Positions 1 through 7,111 of a stretch of 64,000 nt of DNA are shown here, one piece after another (position 1 is the first letter of the stretch; each line of letters opens with the position of its first letter). A model generated the notes under the pieces. It searched no databases, was not told the DNA's origin, and worked only from the letters and a program-made list of their open reading frames with translations. Source of the DNA: a virus; the IMG/VR virus record IMGVR_UViG_3300046522_000252, positions 1 to 64,000 of that record, one strand, 5' to 3'. Both the position numbers and the translations under genes were made by a program.

Positions 1-90
1 GCCCCTGGGTGGTTCACGTCATTGGATGGCATGGCCCCCCTGGCCACCGATGCCGCAGTGCAACATTTTTGGCTGGCTGGGCTGGGTCAC
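1..90. other. Left window edge, no gene seen
   Basis: This stretch lies downstream of the first minus-strand gene. I see no open frame with a convincing start and ribosome-binding site, no clear terminator and no tRNA-like sequence. Confidence 0.5.
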
Positions 91-297
91 TCACCAAAAC
101 CCACCCCAAAAGAGGATGGCAACCAGCGCGGCTTTGACGAGGAAGTCACCGACGCGAGAGCCGAGATAGGTTCGCCAATCCGTCTTCGGCGTGTAGTCAT
201 TGAGGATCAGGCCATAGCGGATGACCGGCGGGAGCACGACGCTGCCTAGGAGGAAGGTTGCCAGCACCCACTGGGCGCCCTGCCAGTCCGCCGTCAT
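91..297 (-). CDS. Small two-helix membrane protein
   Basis: A 68-residue protein of unknown function. Two hydrophobic stretches, about residues 10-32 and 52-68, predict a two-pass inner-membrane protein with a short polar loop containing Asp-Trp-Arg. Its ATG overlaps the stop of the lipoprotein-like gene upstream (ATGA), so the pair is probably translationally coupled. I do not recognise a family. A small membrane protein next to a lipoprotein recalls spanin or holin units, but the distance from the endolysin argues against a lysis role. Confidence 0.6.
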   Translation of the reverse strand: MTADWQGAQWVLATFLLGSVVLPPVIRYGLILNDYTPKTDWRTYLGSRVGDFLVKAALVAILFWGGFW

Positions 298-437
298 CGC
301 CGGAGGTGCCGGGCTAGAGCGGCGCCGGTCTCGTCGCCCATGTCGTCACGGGGCGGAGAGATGCAGCCGAAGAGAAGGAGGAGAACGAACACGACGGCGA
401 GCGTGAAGGCGATCTGCGCAATGCGTTCATCATTCAT
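294..437 (-). CDS. Small lipoprotein-like protein
   Basis: A 47-residue protein. A hydrophobic N-terminal segment (about residues 9-24) ends in LLLFGC, a plausible lipobox with Cys25 as lipidation site, followed by a short polar tail. The N-terminus has few positive charges, so a plain membrane anchor is also possible. It sits between the HNH endonuclease gene and the two-helix membrane protein and overlaps the latter by ATGA. Function unknown. Confidence 0.5.
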   Translation of the reverse strand: MNDERIAQIAFTLAVVFVLLLLFGCISPPRDDMGDETGAALARHLRR

Positions 438-443
438 TGTCGG

Positions 444-821
444 TCAATCCCATTTGCCGCGCGGGATGCCTTGCTCCTCGCGCTGGATCAGTCCGTCATG
501 GACGGCCTTGGATACCGTCTCGATATTGTTGATATCCCAAAACAGCTTGGGGTCGCCGTGATGCGGTATCTTGTGGTTGGCCACCGGGCTATCCGGTGCC
601 GGGCTCGTGCCGATGCAAAGCACACCGCTGCGTCGGCAGGTGTAGCCGTCACGAACGAAGGCGGCTTCCCTCAGCTTCTCCCATCGGGTCGAGTTATACC
701 ACTGACGCCATGGTTGATGGACCCGCCGTTGCCGGTCGCGCGCCTTCTCGTCGCCGGGAGGGAAGCCCAGGCGGGGCGCCAGGGCGGCAACGTTTGGTTT
801 CAGCGTGCGTAGCTTAGGCAT
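444..821 (-). CDS. HNH endonuclease
   Basis: A 125-residue phage HNH nuclease. The N-terminus MPKLRTLKP, then RLGFPPGDEKARDR and PWRQWYNSTRWEKLR, is typical of short phage HNH proteins. The core carries a cysteine pair (C..SGVLC), the NHK.PH motif, DINN and a late K..H. I chose the ATG at 821 because the conserved N-terminus begins there, although an open frame reaches 905. In many siphoviruses such nucleases assist terminase during packaging. Here it lies about 4 kb from the right window edge if the genome is circular, and it could equally be a homing-type or early nuclease. A second HNH gene lies at 11371-11730. Confidence 0.88.
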   Translation of the reverse strand: MPKLRTLKPNVAALAPRLGFPPGDEKARDRQRRVHQPWRQWYNSTRWEKLREAAFVRDGYTCRRSGVLCIGTSPAPDSPVANHKIPHHGDPKLFWDINNIETVSKAVHDGLIQREEQGIPRGKWD

Positions 822-947
822 AGGGAGAAAGCCCGCCTGTGACCGCGTGTGGCAAGATGTAGTGGCAAATTGGGGAAGTAGTGAACTTATATGGTGTTCG
901 GTCACACGCTGTCAATCGGCAAGCAAACTTGAGCTGATTGTCAAGAC

Positions 948-973
948 GATTTAAATTGGCGGGAATTTAAATC
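948..973. promoter_or_regulatory. Perfect inverted repeat in divergent intergenic region
   Basis: GATTTAAATT and AATTTAAATC form 10-bp perfect arms around a GGCGGG spacer. The repeat lies in an AT-rich gap between the minus-strand HNH gene and the plus-strand gene starting at 994. The position fits an operator controlling one or both divergent promoters. No T-run follows, so a terminator is unlikely. Which regulator binds cannot be told from the sequence. Confidence 0.5.
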
Positions 974-993
974 CAAAACGGCGAGGCCGGATC

Positions 994-1233
994 ATGATCG
1001 ACGTTATCGACCTGTGCAGGGAGCGGGTGCGACGGGAGGCGCCAGACGCGGAATTCGTCACGATCATCGATGGCGTTACGTGGTTCGCCTTTTCCGCCAG
1101 CTACCAGGACGGCGATCAGGAATTCTCGTTTCAGTTTTGGGCGCTGGATCAGGCGGATGCCGAGCGTCGGGTGGCGGTGATGCGCGGAAACCTGAAATGC
1201 GACGGGCAGTTATTCGCGGTGATCGAGGCTTAG
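994..1233 (+). CDS. Hypothetical 79-residue protein
   Basis: An acidic, soluble protein with no family I recognise (VTWFAFSASYQDGDQEFSF near the middle). It is the only plus-strand gene in the first 6.5 kb and runs tail to tail into the zinc-ribbon gene at 1230, overlapping by four bases. A palindrome lies just upstream, so it may be an independently expressed accessory gene. Confidence 0.6.
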   Translation: MIDVIDLCRERVRREAPDAEFVTIIDGVTWFAFSASYQDGDQEFSFQFWALDQADAERRVAVMRGNLKCDGQLFAVIEA

Positions 1234-1427
1234 TGGGCCCAGTCCTGTTTGTACTTGCCGCACTTGCACACCCAGCCATCGACCGTGGCGATTATCGTCA
1301 AGTCTGTTTGGTCGCGGCATTCTGGCCTGTCGCCGGGGCAGGTATAGGGATGGAAACGACCGTCTGCCTGATGGCGGTTCAGCTCGTCGACCTTCTCTTG
1401 AGACCACGGCGCCTTTACTATCGTCAT
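1230..1427 (-). CDS. Small zinc-ribbon protein
   Basis: A 65-residue protein with CPGDRPEC and CKCG cysteine pairs about 20 residues apart, enough to bind one zinc ion. An AGGAGG ribosome-binding site stands just before the ATG. Last gene of the minus-strand accessory operon before the convergent gene at 994-1233. Function unknown; small single-zinc proteins of this kind are frequent in phage early regions. Confidence 0.7.
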   Translation of the reverse strand: MTIVKAPWSQEKVDELNRHQADGRFHPYTCPGDRPECRDQTDLTIIATVDGWVCKCGKYKQDWAH

Positions 1428-1456
1428 TGCGCGTCCTCCTCAGTTTAGCGGTGGGA

Positions 1457-1798
1457 TCAGGGCGACCGAGCGCGCCCAGCTGCCATCTGCTCTGCCACGT
1501 CGTCGATAGCTTGTTCTGCGACGAAGCCCTTAGCGTTCCTTTCGAATTCACAGATCGGGCAATATGGTTGCCCTTCGGCATTGGTGCCGAGCAGATAGAG
1601 GCCGCCGAATTTCAGGGCGTGATTCGTGAAATGCCAATGCATCGAAATCAGCGGGTCGAACGAGTCTGGGTTTTCCTCAATGTCGTTTTGCGTCAGCTTG
1701 GAAAGGGCGGCTTCCGGGTCGGCCGCGACGAGGCCGGACAATCCGCGCTCTTTCACGGTATCCCAGCATATTTGCCAATGCTTTTCGCAAATCCGCAT
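1457..1798 (-). CDS. Hypothetical protein with CPIC zinc motif
   Basis: A 113-residue soluble protein. It has cysteines near the start (CEKHWQIC) and a CPIC motif near residue 80, which together could hold a metal. The rest is mixed helix. It follows the DUF6456-like gene in the same operon. Not recognised beyond this. Confidence 0.65.
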   Translation of the reverse strand: MRICEKHWQICWDTVKERGLSGLVAADPEAALSKLTQNDIEENPDSFDPLISMHWHFTNHALKFGGLYLLGTNAEGQPYCPICEFERNAKGFVAEQAIDDVAEQMAAGRARSP

Positions 1799-1801
1799 AA
1801 T

Positions 1802-2380
1802 CTAATCCCTCTTTGCATGCCGCCGGGTAGCAATGCCCCACATAGCGGCGAGGACGTCGAGGCAGGAGCGCAAACTGTCGGCGGCGGCTAACTTATCCCG
1901 CTTGCTGCCACCAGGGCGGACAACTTCCTGTAGCGCGAAGCCTTCGCCGCATATCCGGGACACGAGCCAATAGCCTTGGTTGCCCAGCGCACGGTGGGCG
2001 CGGCGCAGCTCGTCGGCTGCATTCATCTGCCGCTCTGAGATAGGATCGGAGCGTCTGCCGCCGTCCACATGATCACGGCCATAGTCAATGGCGGAGGCGC
2101 CCTTCCCTCCCATCGCTTCCCACAGGGCCCGGAATTTGTTGGCGGCGGCCACCTGCGCGGCGTCGATCTTATTGCGGGAGGCCAACATCGTTATCGCGCT
2201 TTCGCGGATGTTGACGACGGCACCGATGTATCGCGGATTGGAAGCCTCGCCGGAATGAGCGCGGCTATAAAACGGATTTTCGACAGTGACACCGCGCAAG
2301 GCGATGTGCTTGGGTGTGGAAGGCTTTTTCTTCCCCATGGGAGGCGGCTTTTCCTTGGGAGCGAATCGGCGTGCTTCCAT
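1802..2380 (-). CDS. DUF6456-like putative DNA-binding protein
   Basis: A 192-residue protein with a basic N-terminus and a C-terminal helical region. The pattern SAITMLASRN, AANKFRALWEAMG, then a stretch ending AADSLRSCLDVLAAMWG resembles the layout of DUF6456 helix-turn-helix proteins of Alphaproteobacteria, with a similarly placed ISERQMNAADELRRAH segment. The assignment is by eye and modest. Its ATG overlaps the stop of the upstream XRE gene (TAATG), implying coupled translation and perhaps joint regulation. A later start, MGKKKPSTPK, is possible. Confidence 0.6.
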   Translation of the reverse strand: MEARRFAPKEKPPPMGKKKPSTPKHIALRGVTVENPFYSRAHSGEASNPRYIGAVVNIRESAITMLASRNKIDAAQVAAANKFRALWEAMGGKGASAIDYGRDHVDGGRRSDPISERQMNAADELRRAHRALGNQGYWLVSRICGEGFALQEVVRPGGSKRDKLAAADSLRSCLDVLAAMWGIATRRHAKRD

Positions 2381-2682
2381 TATACCAGACCGGGATTTTT
2401 GACTAATCGCCGTCCTTCGAGCTTCTCCCAATACCTGGTTGCTATGAGTTCGGCCATCATGGCGTCGTCTAATTGGGCGATCAGCAATTCGCGGGCATCG
2501 ACGCCGAAGGCAGCCTCAATCCGTAGGGCCAAGCCTACCGAAAGCGCGCTTTTGCCATTGATGACGTGGGAGAAGTTGACCCGATTGATTTCGAGTATCC
2601 CGGCCATCTGTTTTACTGTCAGACGGTGCCTTGCTTGCAAGGCCCGTAGCTCCATAGGGACGAGTGCGAACGGCTCTTTCAT
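2380..2682 (-). CDS. HigA-like XRE family regulator
   Basis: A 100-residue protein with a helix-turn-helix at about residues 17-55 (LTVKQMAGILEINRVNFSHVINGKS) and the tail SVGLALRIEAAFGVDARELL typical of HigA/VapI-type antitoxins. No HigB-type toxin is adjacent: the upstream gene encodes a small membrane protein and the downstream gene a DUF6456-like protein. It is therefore more likely a phage regulator or an orphan antitoxin. A GGGGAG ribosome-binding site lies inside the end of the upstream gene. Confidence 0.85.
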   Translation of the reverse strand: MKEPFALVPMELRALQARHRLTVKQMAGILEINRVNFSHVINGKSALSVGLALRIEAAFGVDARELLIAQLDDAMMAELIATRYWEKLEGRRLVKNPGLV

Positions 2683-2856
2683 TCAAAACCACTCCCCTCG
2701 ACGGAAATAGGCATAGACCAGCAGGGCGGCCAGCACGAGGTTAATCACCCGCTGCCAGCGCACCCACCGCCGGAGGCGTTCCACTTCCGCCTCAAGGCCA
2801 ACGCGGCCTATCAGCTTGTCGATCAGGTCCGGTTTGCCGTGGTGGTGATTATTCAT
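2683..2856 (-). CDS. Small single-pass membrane protein
   Basis: A 57-residue protein. Residues 1-35 are polar, with a likely short coiled coil (DLIDKLIGRVGLEAEVERL) and a run of arginine and tryptophan; one hydrophobic helix spans about residues 37-50 (INLVLAALLVYAYF). It sits between the macrodomain-like gene, whose end it overlaps by 8 bases, and the HigA-like gene, which starts one base after its stop. Function unknown. Confidence 0.6.
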   Translation of the reverse strand: MNNHHHGKPDLIDKLIGRVGLEAEVERLRRWVRWQRVINLVLAALLVYAYFRRGEWF

Positions 2857-3226
2857 TGGCGCCTTCCCTCAGCTCTTTTGGTTCTGCTAGGAATTCATCG
2901 GGCAGGATCACGTTTTCAGGGCAAGGAATGAACATCCAGGCGATTTGCTCCGGCTTGTAGCCTGCCAGGCCGCAGCCGATAGCCGTTACCCTGAACGTCA
3001 TTTCGGGATGGTTGCGGGTAAACTTCAGAAACCTCACGACATAGGCTTCGATGAAATCCAGCGGCAGCGTGCGCAGGTTTTTGTCCTTTGTAGGGATGGC
3101 GTAGCTTTTGCCCTGGAGCCCGTGCCCGTTGCCATAGATTGCGCCATGACGCTGCCGGGCATAGAGCGCGGCACCTTTCCCGTGGCGCCCGGCAAGATTG
3201 CTGCCGAAAACGAAAATCTCGGTCAT
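2849..3226 (-). CDS. Macrodomain-like protein (A1S_2505-type)
   Basis: A 125-residue protein beginning MTEIFVFGSNLAGRHGKGAA. FGSN, AGRHGKGAA, GKSYAIPT, VTAIGCGLAGY and NVILPDEF match phage macro-like proteins that bind or process ADP-ribose-type ligands. I know the family by pattern only, and activity is not shown here. The ATG at 3226 has a strong GGAGGCGGAG site and overlaps the stop of the upstream gene (ATGA). A possible role is reversing ADP-ribosylation placed by the host or by another phage protein. Confidence 0.7.
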   Translation of the reverse strand: MTEIFVFGSNLAGRHGKGAALYARQRHGAIYGNGHGLQGKSYAIPTKDKNLRTLPLDFIEAYVVRFLKFTRNHPEMTFRVTAIGCGLAGYKPEQIAWMFIPCPENVILPDEFLAEPKELREGANE

Positions 3227-3405
3227 TGCTCCGCCTCCGACAGCCGCGTCAGCGCCTCCCAAAAGCAGGTATCACACAGCGCCTCTGTCTCGTCGGCTTT
3301 GTACGGTTTGCCGAATAATGCCTCGTATTCAGCCTTAGCCTCCTCGCCGGGCCAGATGGAGAGGAATTTCCCCTCGCACATGGCGCACGTGTAGAAATCG
3401 CTCAT
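3223..3405 (-). CDS. Zinc-finger small protein, paralogue 1
   Basis: A 60-residue protein with CAMC near the start and CDTC near the end, plus an internal EYEALFGKPY segment. It is clearly related to the 65-residue product of 8332-8529 (same Cys pairs, AEYEA.F..P and ALCD.C), so the phage carries two diverged copies in opposite orientations. One zinc ion is the likely ligand. Function unknown. Overlaps both neighbours by ATGA-type junctions. Confidence 0.75.
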   Translation of the reverse strand: MSDFYTCAMCEGKFLSIWPGEEAKAEYEALFGKPYKADETEALCDTCFWEALTRLSEAEQ

Positions 3406-3617
3406 AGCCAGACCTCCACTATCACCGGATCATCGTTGTGGCTCCGACTGAGGCAAACCAAGTCCATGCTTCTGAGTTGGACCCGGATGGCGTGAAGGGT
3501 GTCGGCGCAAATCGTGTCGCCGGTTGCCGTCTCGCCAATCCACTTGCGGGCGATATAGCCGTCCGGCCAATCCTTCGGATGGTCGTAAACCGTCCAAATT
3601 TCCAACTGCGCGCTCAT
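3402..3617 (-). CDS. Hypothetical small phage protein
   Basis: A 71-residue protein beginning MSAQLEIWTVYDHPKDWPDG. A middle IARKWIGE and a CLSR segment are the only distinctive parts. The pattern (W.VY..P.D.P....AR) is common in small early genes of siphoviruses, without known function. Coupled to both neighbours by 4-base overlaps. Confidence 0.7.
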   Translation of the reverse strand: MSAQLEIWTVYDHPKDWPDGYIARKWIGETATGDTICADTLHAIRVQLRSMDLVCLSRSHNDDPVIVEVWL

Positions 3618-3991
3618 CGTCGGCTAATCCTTGTCATCTTTCCGCAGTTTTGGCATTTCGTCCGGGTCCGCTCGTTCAATCGGGCCATTTCGTCCTGATA
3701 GTGTTTGCGGGTTTCCTGCCAGTGGTTTTCCTCGATTGCGAGGATGCGCAAAACGAACATGGGGTCGATTCGCGCGTTGCACAGACTGCATTCGACTTCG
3801 GTATCGCCTTCGCGGATCAGGTATTGCGCGTTGACCTTGCGGCTTCGGCCAATTTCAGTGCGGAAGGACCAGCGATGATTGCAGCCGCCGGGATCGAACG
3901 AATGAACGACCTTGAGCATCGGCCCATCAGCCGAGGGCGGCTTCTTGAAACGAATAGGCAGCTTAGTGATTTTGTCGTCATCGTCGCTCAT
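3614..3991 (-). CDS. Zinc-binding hypothetical protein
   Basis: A 125-residue protein. Potential metal ligands are a CNHRW motif near residue 37, CSLC near residue 68 and CQNCGK near the C-terminus. The last pair with CSLC could form a treble-clef or zinc-ribbon site. The N-terminus is acidic and the C-terminus basic, suggesting nucleic-acid contact, but this is inference. Overlaps the downstream gene by four bases. Confidence 0.7.
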   Translation of the reverse strand: MSDDDDKITKLPIRFKKPPSADGPMLKVVHSFDPGGCNHRWSFRTEIGRSRKVNAQYLIREGDTEVECSLCNARIDPMFVLRILAIEENHWQETRKHYQDEMARLNERTRTKCQNCGKMTRISRR

Positions 3992-4298
3992 GTGCCTTGA
4001 CCCTTTCCGGCGGGCCCGCTCGAAAGCGCTTGTTCATATCCACCCACGCCTTGCGCATCTTCCGCAAAAACGCCGTTTCGCCGATGGTCACATATTCCGC
4101 GTCGGTGGGCTTCCGCAGGCCGCCAATCACCTTGGAGTCGAAGAACGCCCATTCGCCGCAGACGATGCACAGCGTTAAATCGCCATCCGTGGGCGTGTGC
4201 TGGGTTTTACCTCTTTCCGCGACGCCGGAGGCCATATCGTGCTTTTCCCCGCAAAAGGGACATTGGTTCGGGAATTCATTGTCGACCACCGGCATCAC
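3978..4298 (-). CDS. Zinc-ribbon hypothetical protein
   Basis: A 106-residue protein with CPFCGEKHD at about residue 13 and CIVCGEW at about residue 44, a classic two-knuckle zinc ribbon, followed by a helical basic tail. Similar small ribbons occur in many alphaproteobacterial phages. ATG at 4298 or 4295 are both possible because two ATGs stand in tandem at the stop of the upstream gene. Confidence 0.75.
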   Translation of the reverse strand: MMPVVDNEFPNQCPFCGEKHDMASGVAERGKTQHTPTDGDLTLCIVCGEWAFFDSKVIGGLRKPTDAEYVTIGETAFLRKMRKAWVDMNKRFRAGPPERVKAHERR

Positions 4299-4789
4299 GT
4301 CACCAGAAGGTTAAACATGCGGCCTTCCACCTTGTATTCCATCATGGTCTCATCATCGCGCGGGCCAAGATAACTCAGGCCATGTTTGCGGACGGTGACT
4401 AGGAAGCGAGTCCCGTCGAATTCGCCTTTCTGATCATAGGTGGAGATCAGCAGCACGTCGTCGCGCTTCTCTTTCTCGCTCGGCGGGACGGTGGTGTCGT
4501 CACCGTCAAAATAGCTGGCCATCCACGCCTCGGTGATGAACGAATAGGAGCGCGCGCCCATCGCCTTCATGGCTGCGCGAATGGCGGCGGTGGAGACGAC
4601 TTTTTCGCGGTCGTCCTCCCACGGTGTTTCGATCCAGATTACATCGGGTCCGGTGCAGATGATCCACATACAAGGCGCCGCGCCCTTGCGCTCAAATTCG
4701 GCGACCGCGTAAGCGACCGCCATTTCGTGCAAGTCGTGGCGGGTGAGACCCGGCACAAAATCGGTTTTGTAGACTTTTGGGGCTGGCAT
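4295..4789 (-). CDS. Hypothetical protein, 164 residues
   Basis: A soluble alpha/beta-looking protein starting MPAPKVYKTDFVPGLTR. An earlier TTG at 4813 is open but lacks support, so the ATG at 4789 is preferred. Segments VAYAVAEFERKGAAP and GRMFNLLV are distinctive, but I do not recognise the family. It lies in an operon of small accessory proteins, directly after a DUF3846-like gene. Confidence 0.65.
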   Translation of the reverse strand: MPAPKVYKTDFVPGLTRHDLHEMAVAYAVAEFERKGAAPCMWIICTGPDVIWIETPWEDDREKVVSTAAIRAAMKAMGARSYSFITEAWMASYFDGDDTTVPPSEKEKRDDVLLISTYDQKGEFDGTRFLVTVRKHGLSYLGPRDDETMMEYKVEGRMFNLLVT

Positions 4790-4799
4790 GGGCGCACAC

Positions 4800-5171
4800 T
4801 CATAGCCAGACAATATGTTCGAACAGGACGGCGGGCCCGGCGATCCACGGCAACTCTTCTGGATTGGTATAACCCTGGTTCAGCAGCGCGTTGCGGCGAT
4901 AGATTTTCGTCGCCGCCTCATTGCGCTGCATTGGCGGGTTTTCCAGATGGCCGTTTTCGTTCACGAACATGTCGGCGCGTTTGAAGTCGAAGCCGCCGGA
5001 GAAGTCGGCGAGCACGGTGACGTGCTCCAGCGGACGGCCGATGATCGGTTCCACGATTTGCTTGAGCGCCTGATAGGTCTTTTCGCTCCAGCGGTCGCCG
5101 TCTCCCGGCAATTCCACATCCCGCGTTTCGTGCGGTTGATCCGGGCGCATGATCAATATCCGTGTTTTCAT
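4800..5171 (-). CDS. DUF3846-like protein
   Basis: A 123-residue protein starting MKTRILIMRPDQ behind a GGGAGGAAG ribosome-binding site, which fixes the start. The C-terminal half (DMFVNENGHLENPPMQRN, then WIAGPAVLF) follows the pattern of DUF3846 proteins: a short acidic strand, an N-rich turn and a closing I.GPA segment. A second DUF3846-like gene is at 60505-60894. Function of the family is unknown; it is widespread in phages and plasmids. Confidence 0.55.
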   Translation of the reverse strand: MKTRILIMRPDQPHETRDVELPGDGDRWSEKTYQALKQIVEPIIGRPLEHVTVLADFSGGFDFKRADMFVNENGHLENPPMQRNEAATKIYRRNALLNQGYTNPEELPWIAGPAVLFEHIVWL

Positions 5172-5182
5172 GGCTTCCTCCC

Positions 5183-5713
5183 TTAACCGGCTCTGAGAAC
5201 CGCCGCGATCTCGGCGGCGGTGTGTTGCTTCTCTTCGACGCCCGAGCCCTCCTCGTGCCATATCCCCTCGTCGGTGAGAGACGGCGGAAACAGCACGGTA
5301 GCCGTTGCGTTGTCATACCGGACAAGCGCGGCCATGCCACCGGAGCTTAGTGACTTTCGCTCGATGTAATCACGCAAGGCCGGATCGCGGTGCGCGTCCG
5401 GGTATTTCGGATCGATCCAGATTTGCAGGACAGGCACCTGGCGCGGTGGCTTCCCATCGTGCTCGTCGATTTTGATAAAGTCCGGCATACAGTCGATCAC
5501 ATAGTGCGCCCGATCCGGGCGGCTGAGATCGGCGGTATCGTCACCATTCAGCCAACGGCACGACCAAGCCTTGCAACTGAGCGGATGATGGCCATAGATG
5601 GCGCATCCCTTATGCGAGCGCTGGTGGGCGCAACGCGCGCCCGCCAACTTGTCGAACTCCGGCACCGGCAGCAACTTGCAACAGAGCGTGCATTCGCCGC
5701 AACGCCGAGACAT
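5183..5713 (-). CDS. YkgJ-type cysteine cluster protein
   Basis: A 176-residue protein. The N-terminus CGECTLCCKLLPV, then CAHQ, CAIYG.HPLSC and CRWL, gives the eight-cysteine pattern of the YkgJ (CxxCxxCC) family, probably a metal-binding protein. The C-terminal half is less conserved. The biochemical role of the family is not established. It starts where the coiled-coil/winged-helix gene stops (one-base overlap). Confidence 0.85.
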   Translation of the reverse strand: MSRRCGECTLCCKLLPVPEFDKLAGARCAHQRSHKGCAIYGHHPLSCKAWSCRWLNGDDTADLSRPDRAHYVIDCMPDFIKIDEHDGKPPRQVPVLQIWIDPKYPDAHRDPALRDYIERKSLSSGGMAALVRYDNATATVLFPPSLTDEGIWHEEGSGVEEKQHTAAEIAAVLRAG

Positions 5714-6195
5714 CAGACTGCCGCCGCCAATTGCGGTTGCTGTTGATGGGCGAGACTGAAAAAGCGCTCTGTTCCGCGCTTCTCGCGGGTGATGAGCCCC
5801 GCCTGATGTAGCTCATACATCAGAGCATAGATCACTTGCTTGTCGGCCTGATCGGGGTTTTTCGGCCCAAACTGAGCGATCAGCTCTTTGGTCGACATTG
5901 CGTCACGCTGCCCAAGCAATTCAAGGACGCCCTCGCGCAGGCGCTTTTTTGCCTCGATATCGCGCAGGCGAGCCGTCCCGGTTTTTCGGTTGGCAGGAGT
6001 TTTCTTTGGCTGCTCGATCTGATGATGTTGCGGCTCTGCCACCTTGCGGATGGTGATCATGGGCGACGGTTTGGCGGCTTTGGCGGCTTTGCCGCCTCCG
6101 CCCATTTCCACGAACACCTGCAACGCCGATTCGAGCCGGAGGATTTCGGCGCGATGGTGGGCGATCTGATCTAGGATTTTCTCGGCGATATCCAT
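5713..6195 (-). CDS. Coiled-coil and winged-helix-like protein
   Basis: A 160-residue protein in two parts. Residues 1-30 form a coiled coil (ILDQIAHHRAEILRLESAL). After a Gly/Ala/Lys-rich and Pro linker, residues 85-150 resemble a winged helix (MSTKELIAQFG, IYALMYELHQAGLITREKRG, F). This layout fits a small DNA-binding regulator or a phage factor that opens DNA. It lies next to the XRE gene 6197-6475. Confidence 0.6.
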   Translation of the reverse strand: MDIAEKILDQIAHHRAEILRLESALQVFVEMGGGGKAAKAAKPSPMITIRKVAEPQHHQIEQPKKTPANRKTGTARLRDIEAKKRLREGVLELLGQRDAMSTKELIAQFGPKNPDQADKQVIYALMYELHQAGLITREKRGTERFFSLAHQQQPQLAAAV

Positions 6196-6196
6196 G

Positions 6197-6475
6197 TCAG
6201 CCTCGGACGAAGACTTCGTAGCCGAGGGCTTTGAGAATGGACAGGACGGTTTGCGCGCGCGGCGATTTTGTCGTGCCGCTGGCTATATTCGAGACCGTCG
6301 CGGCGCAGACGCCGCTTTTATCGGCCAGCTTGGTATATTTCGTTTTCGAGGCGCGAATCTCTTTCGCCACGAATTCGCAAAGCTCATAGGCGTCGCGAAA
6401 ACTGTACTCCTGGATTCCGATTTTCTCGCGTGCTGCCTTAAACCGCCGTGCTGATTCGAATTCAACGACCTGCAT
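6197..6475 (-). CDS. XRE-family transcriptional regulator
   Basis: A 92-residue protein with a C-terminal helix-turn-helix (YTKLADKSGVCAATVSNIAS) and the ending ILKALGYEVFV seen in small XRE regulators of antitoxin or Cro type. A GAGGAAA ribosome-binding site precedes the ATG. It is the first gene of the leftward accessory operon and is divergent from the plus-strand HTH gene at 6628, so it is well placed to control the shared intergenic region. Confidence 0.8.
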   Translation of the reverse strand: MQVVEFESARRFKAAREKIGIQEYSFRDAYELCEFVAKEIRASKTKYTKLADKSGVCAATVSNIASGTTKSPRAQTVLSILKALGYEVFVRG

Positions 6476-6547
6476 CTGCTTTTCCTCGCCTTAGTTGGGG
6501 GTTAACGCGGCTCGGAGCCCCGCTGTAGTTTCCTTTCATGACGCCAC

Positions 6548-6627
6548 ATTGGCGCGTCCCAAAGTTGCAGCCATATATCCGCCTGTCAATATTGAATTGC
6601 GCCAATTTGGCATTTACTATGCGTTGC
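6548..6627. promoter_or_regulatory. Divergent promoter and operator region
   Basis: On the plus strand TTGAAT (6592-6597) and TACTAT (6615-6620) are separated by 17 bases, a good sigma70 promoter whose start point would fall at about the ATG of the next gene. An odd palindrome GCCAATTTGGC (6601-6611) fills the spacer and is a likely operator. ATTGGCGC (6548-6555) and GCGCCAAT (6599-6606) form a distant inverted pair. On the minus strand TTGACA (complement of 6584-6589) could serve the XRE gene, but its -10 is weak. Confidence 0.6.
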
Positions 6628-6816
6628 ATGATGACAGTCAGCGAATACAAAGCGGCGCTCGCCGCCCTCGATTGGGATCACCGTAAAGCCGCCAAAGCGT
6701 TGGGGATCGGGCAAACTACGTCACGGCGCTACGCCGCCAAGGGCGCACCCAGGCATATCGCCCTGGCGCTGGAAGCGCTGATGAATCAAAAGCGCAAGAG
6801 GGAGAGAGCGGCATGA
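6628..6816 (+). CDS. Small HTH protein (Cro/CII-like)
   Basis: A 62-residue protein. DWDHRKAAKALGIGQTTSRRYAAKG is a compact helix-turn-helix, followed by a short helix ending in a basic tail. Two ATGs in tandem (6628, 6631) lie 7 and 10 bases after the -10 box, so the message is probably leaderless; an open frame back to 6538 crosses the promoter and is rejected. It is divergent from an XRE regulator gene, giving a second switch-like pair besides the main CI/Cro locus. Confidence 0.75.
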   Translation: MMTVSEYKAALAALDWDHRKAAKALGIGQTTSRRYAAKGAPRHIALALEALMNQKRKRERAA

Positions 6817-7070
6817 AAAGCCCACAAATCAACATACTGCCGAGGATCAACCAGGTCTGGATGGCCGTTTCCGTCGACGATGACGGCAGTGAAGGGGTTT
6901 GCGCGATTCGGACAGACAACGGTTGGCTGCCTTTGGTGGCGGCCGATGAAAAACGCTTGGAATTCATCATTGAACAGGCCCGGTTTCTCGCTGAGGCCCA
7001 GCGCCGGATTATCCGCGTTGTGAAGATGTGCAGCCGCGAGGAGGTGGCCGTCATCGATGGCCGCAACTGA
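6813..7070 (+). CDS. Hypothetical protein, 85 residues
   Basis: A mixed alpha/beta small protein, overlapping the upstream HTH gene by four bases (ATGA) and thus coupled to it. An N-terminal VWMAVSVDDDGSEGV strand pair is followed by a helical middle (LEFIIEQARFLAEAQRRI). No family recognised. Confidence 0.65.
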   Translation: MKSPQINILPRINQVWMAVSVDDDGSEGVCAIRTDNGWLPLVAADEKRLEFIIEQARFLAEAQRRIIRVVKMCSREEVAVIDGRN

Positions 7071-7090
7071 AGTATATTTCAGTATATCCT
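7071..7090 (+). promoter_or_regulatory. Ten-base direct repeat
   Basis: AGTATATTTC and AGTATATCCT follow one another exactly 10 bases apart, one helical turn, right after a stop codon and before the next small gene. The spacing suits tandem binding of a small regulator or an AT-rich promoter element. No confident -35 box is seen. Confidence 0.35.
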
Positions 7091-7111
7091 CCTAAACTAA
7101 TGGAGACAGAG

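Noticed and set aside
2-905. Open frames on the plus strand opposite the HNH and membrane genes
   Set aside because: They have no recognisable domains or good ribosome-binding sites and mirror the real minus-strand genes.
2380-2682. HigBA toxin-antitoxin pair
   Set aside because: HigA-like protein is present, but neighbours encode a membrane protein and a DUF6456-like protein, not a HigB toxin.
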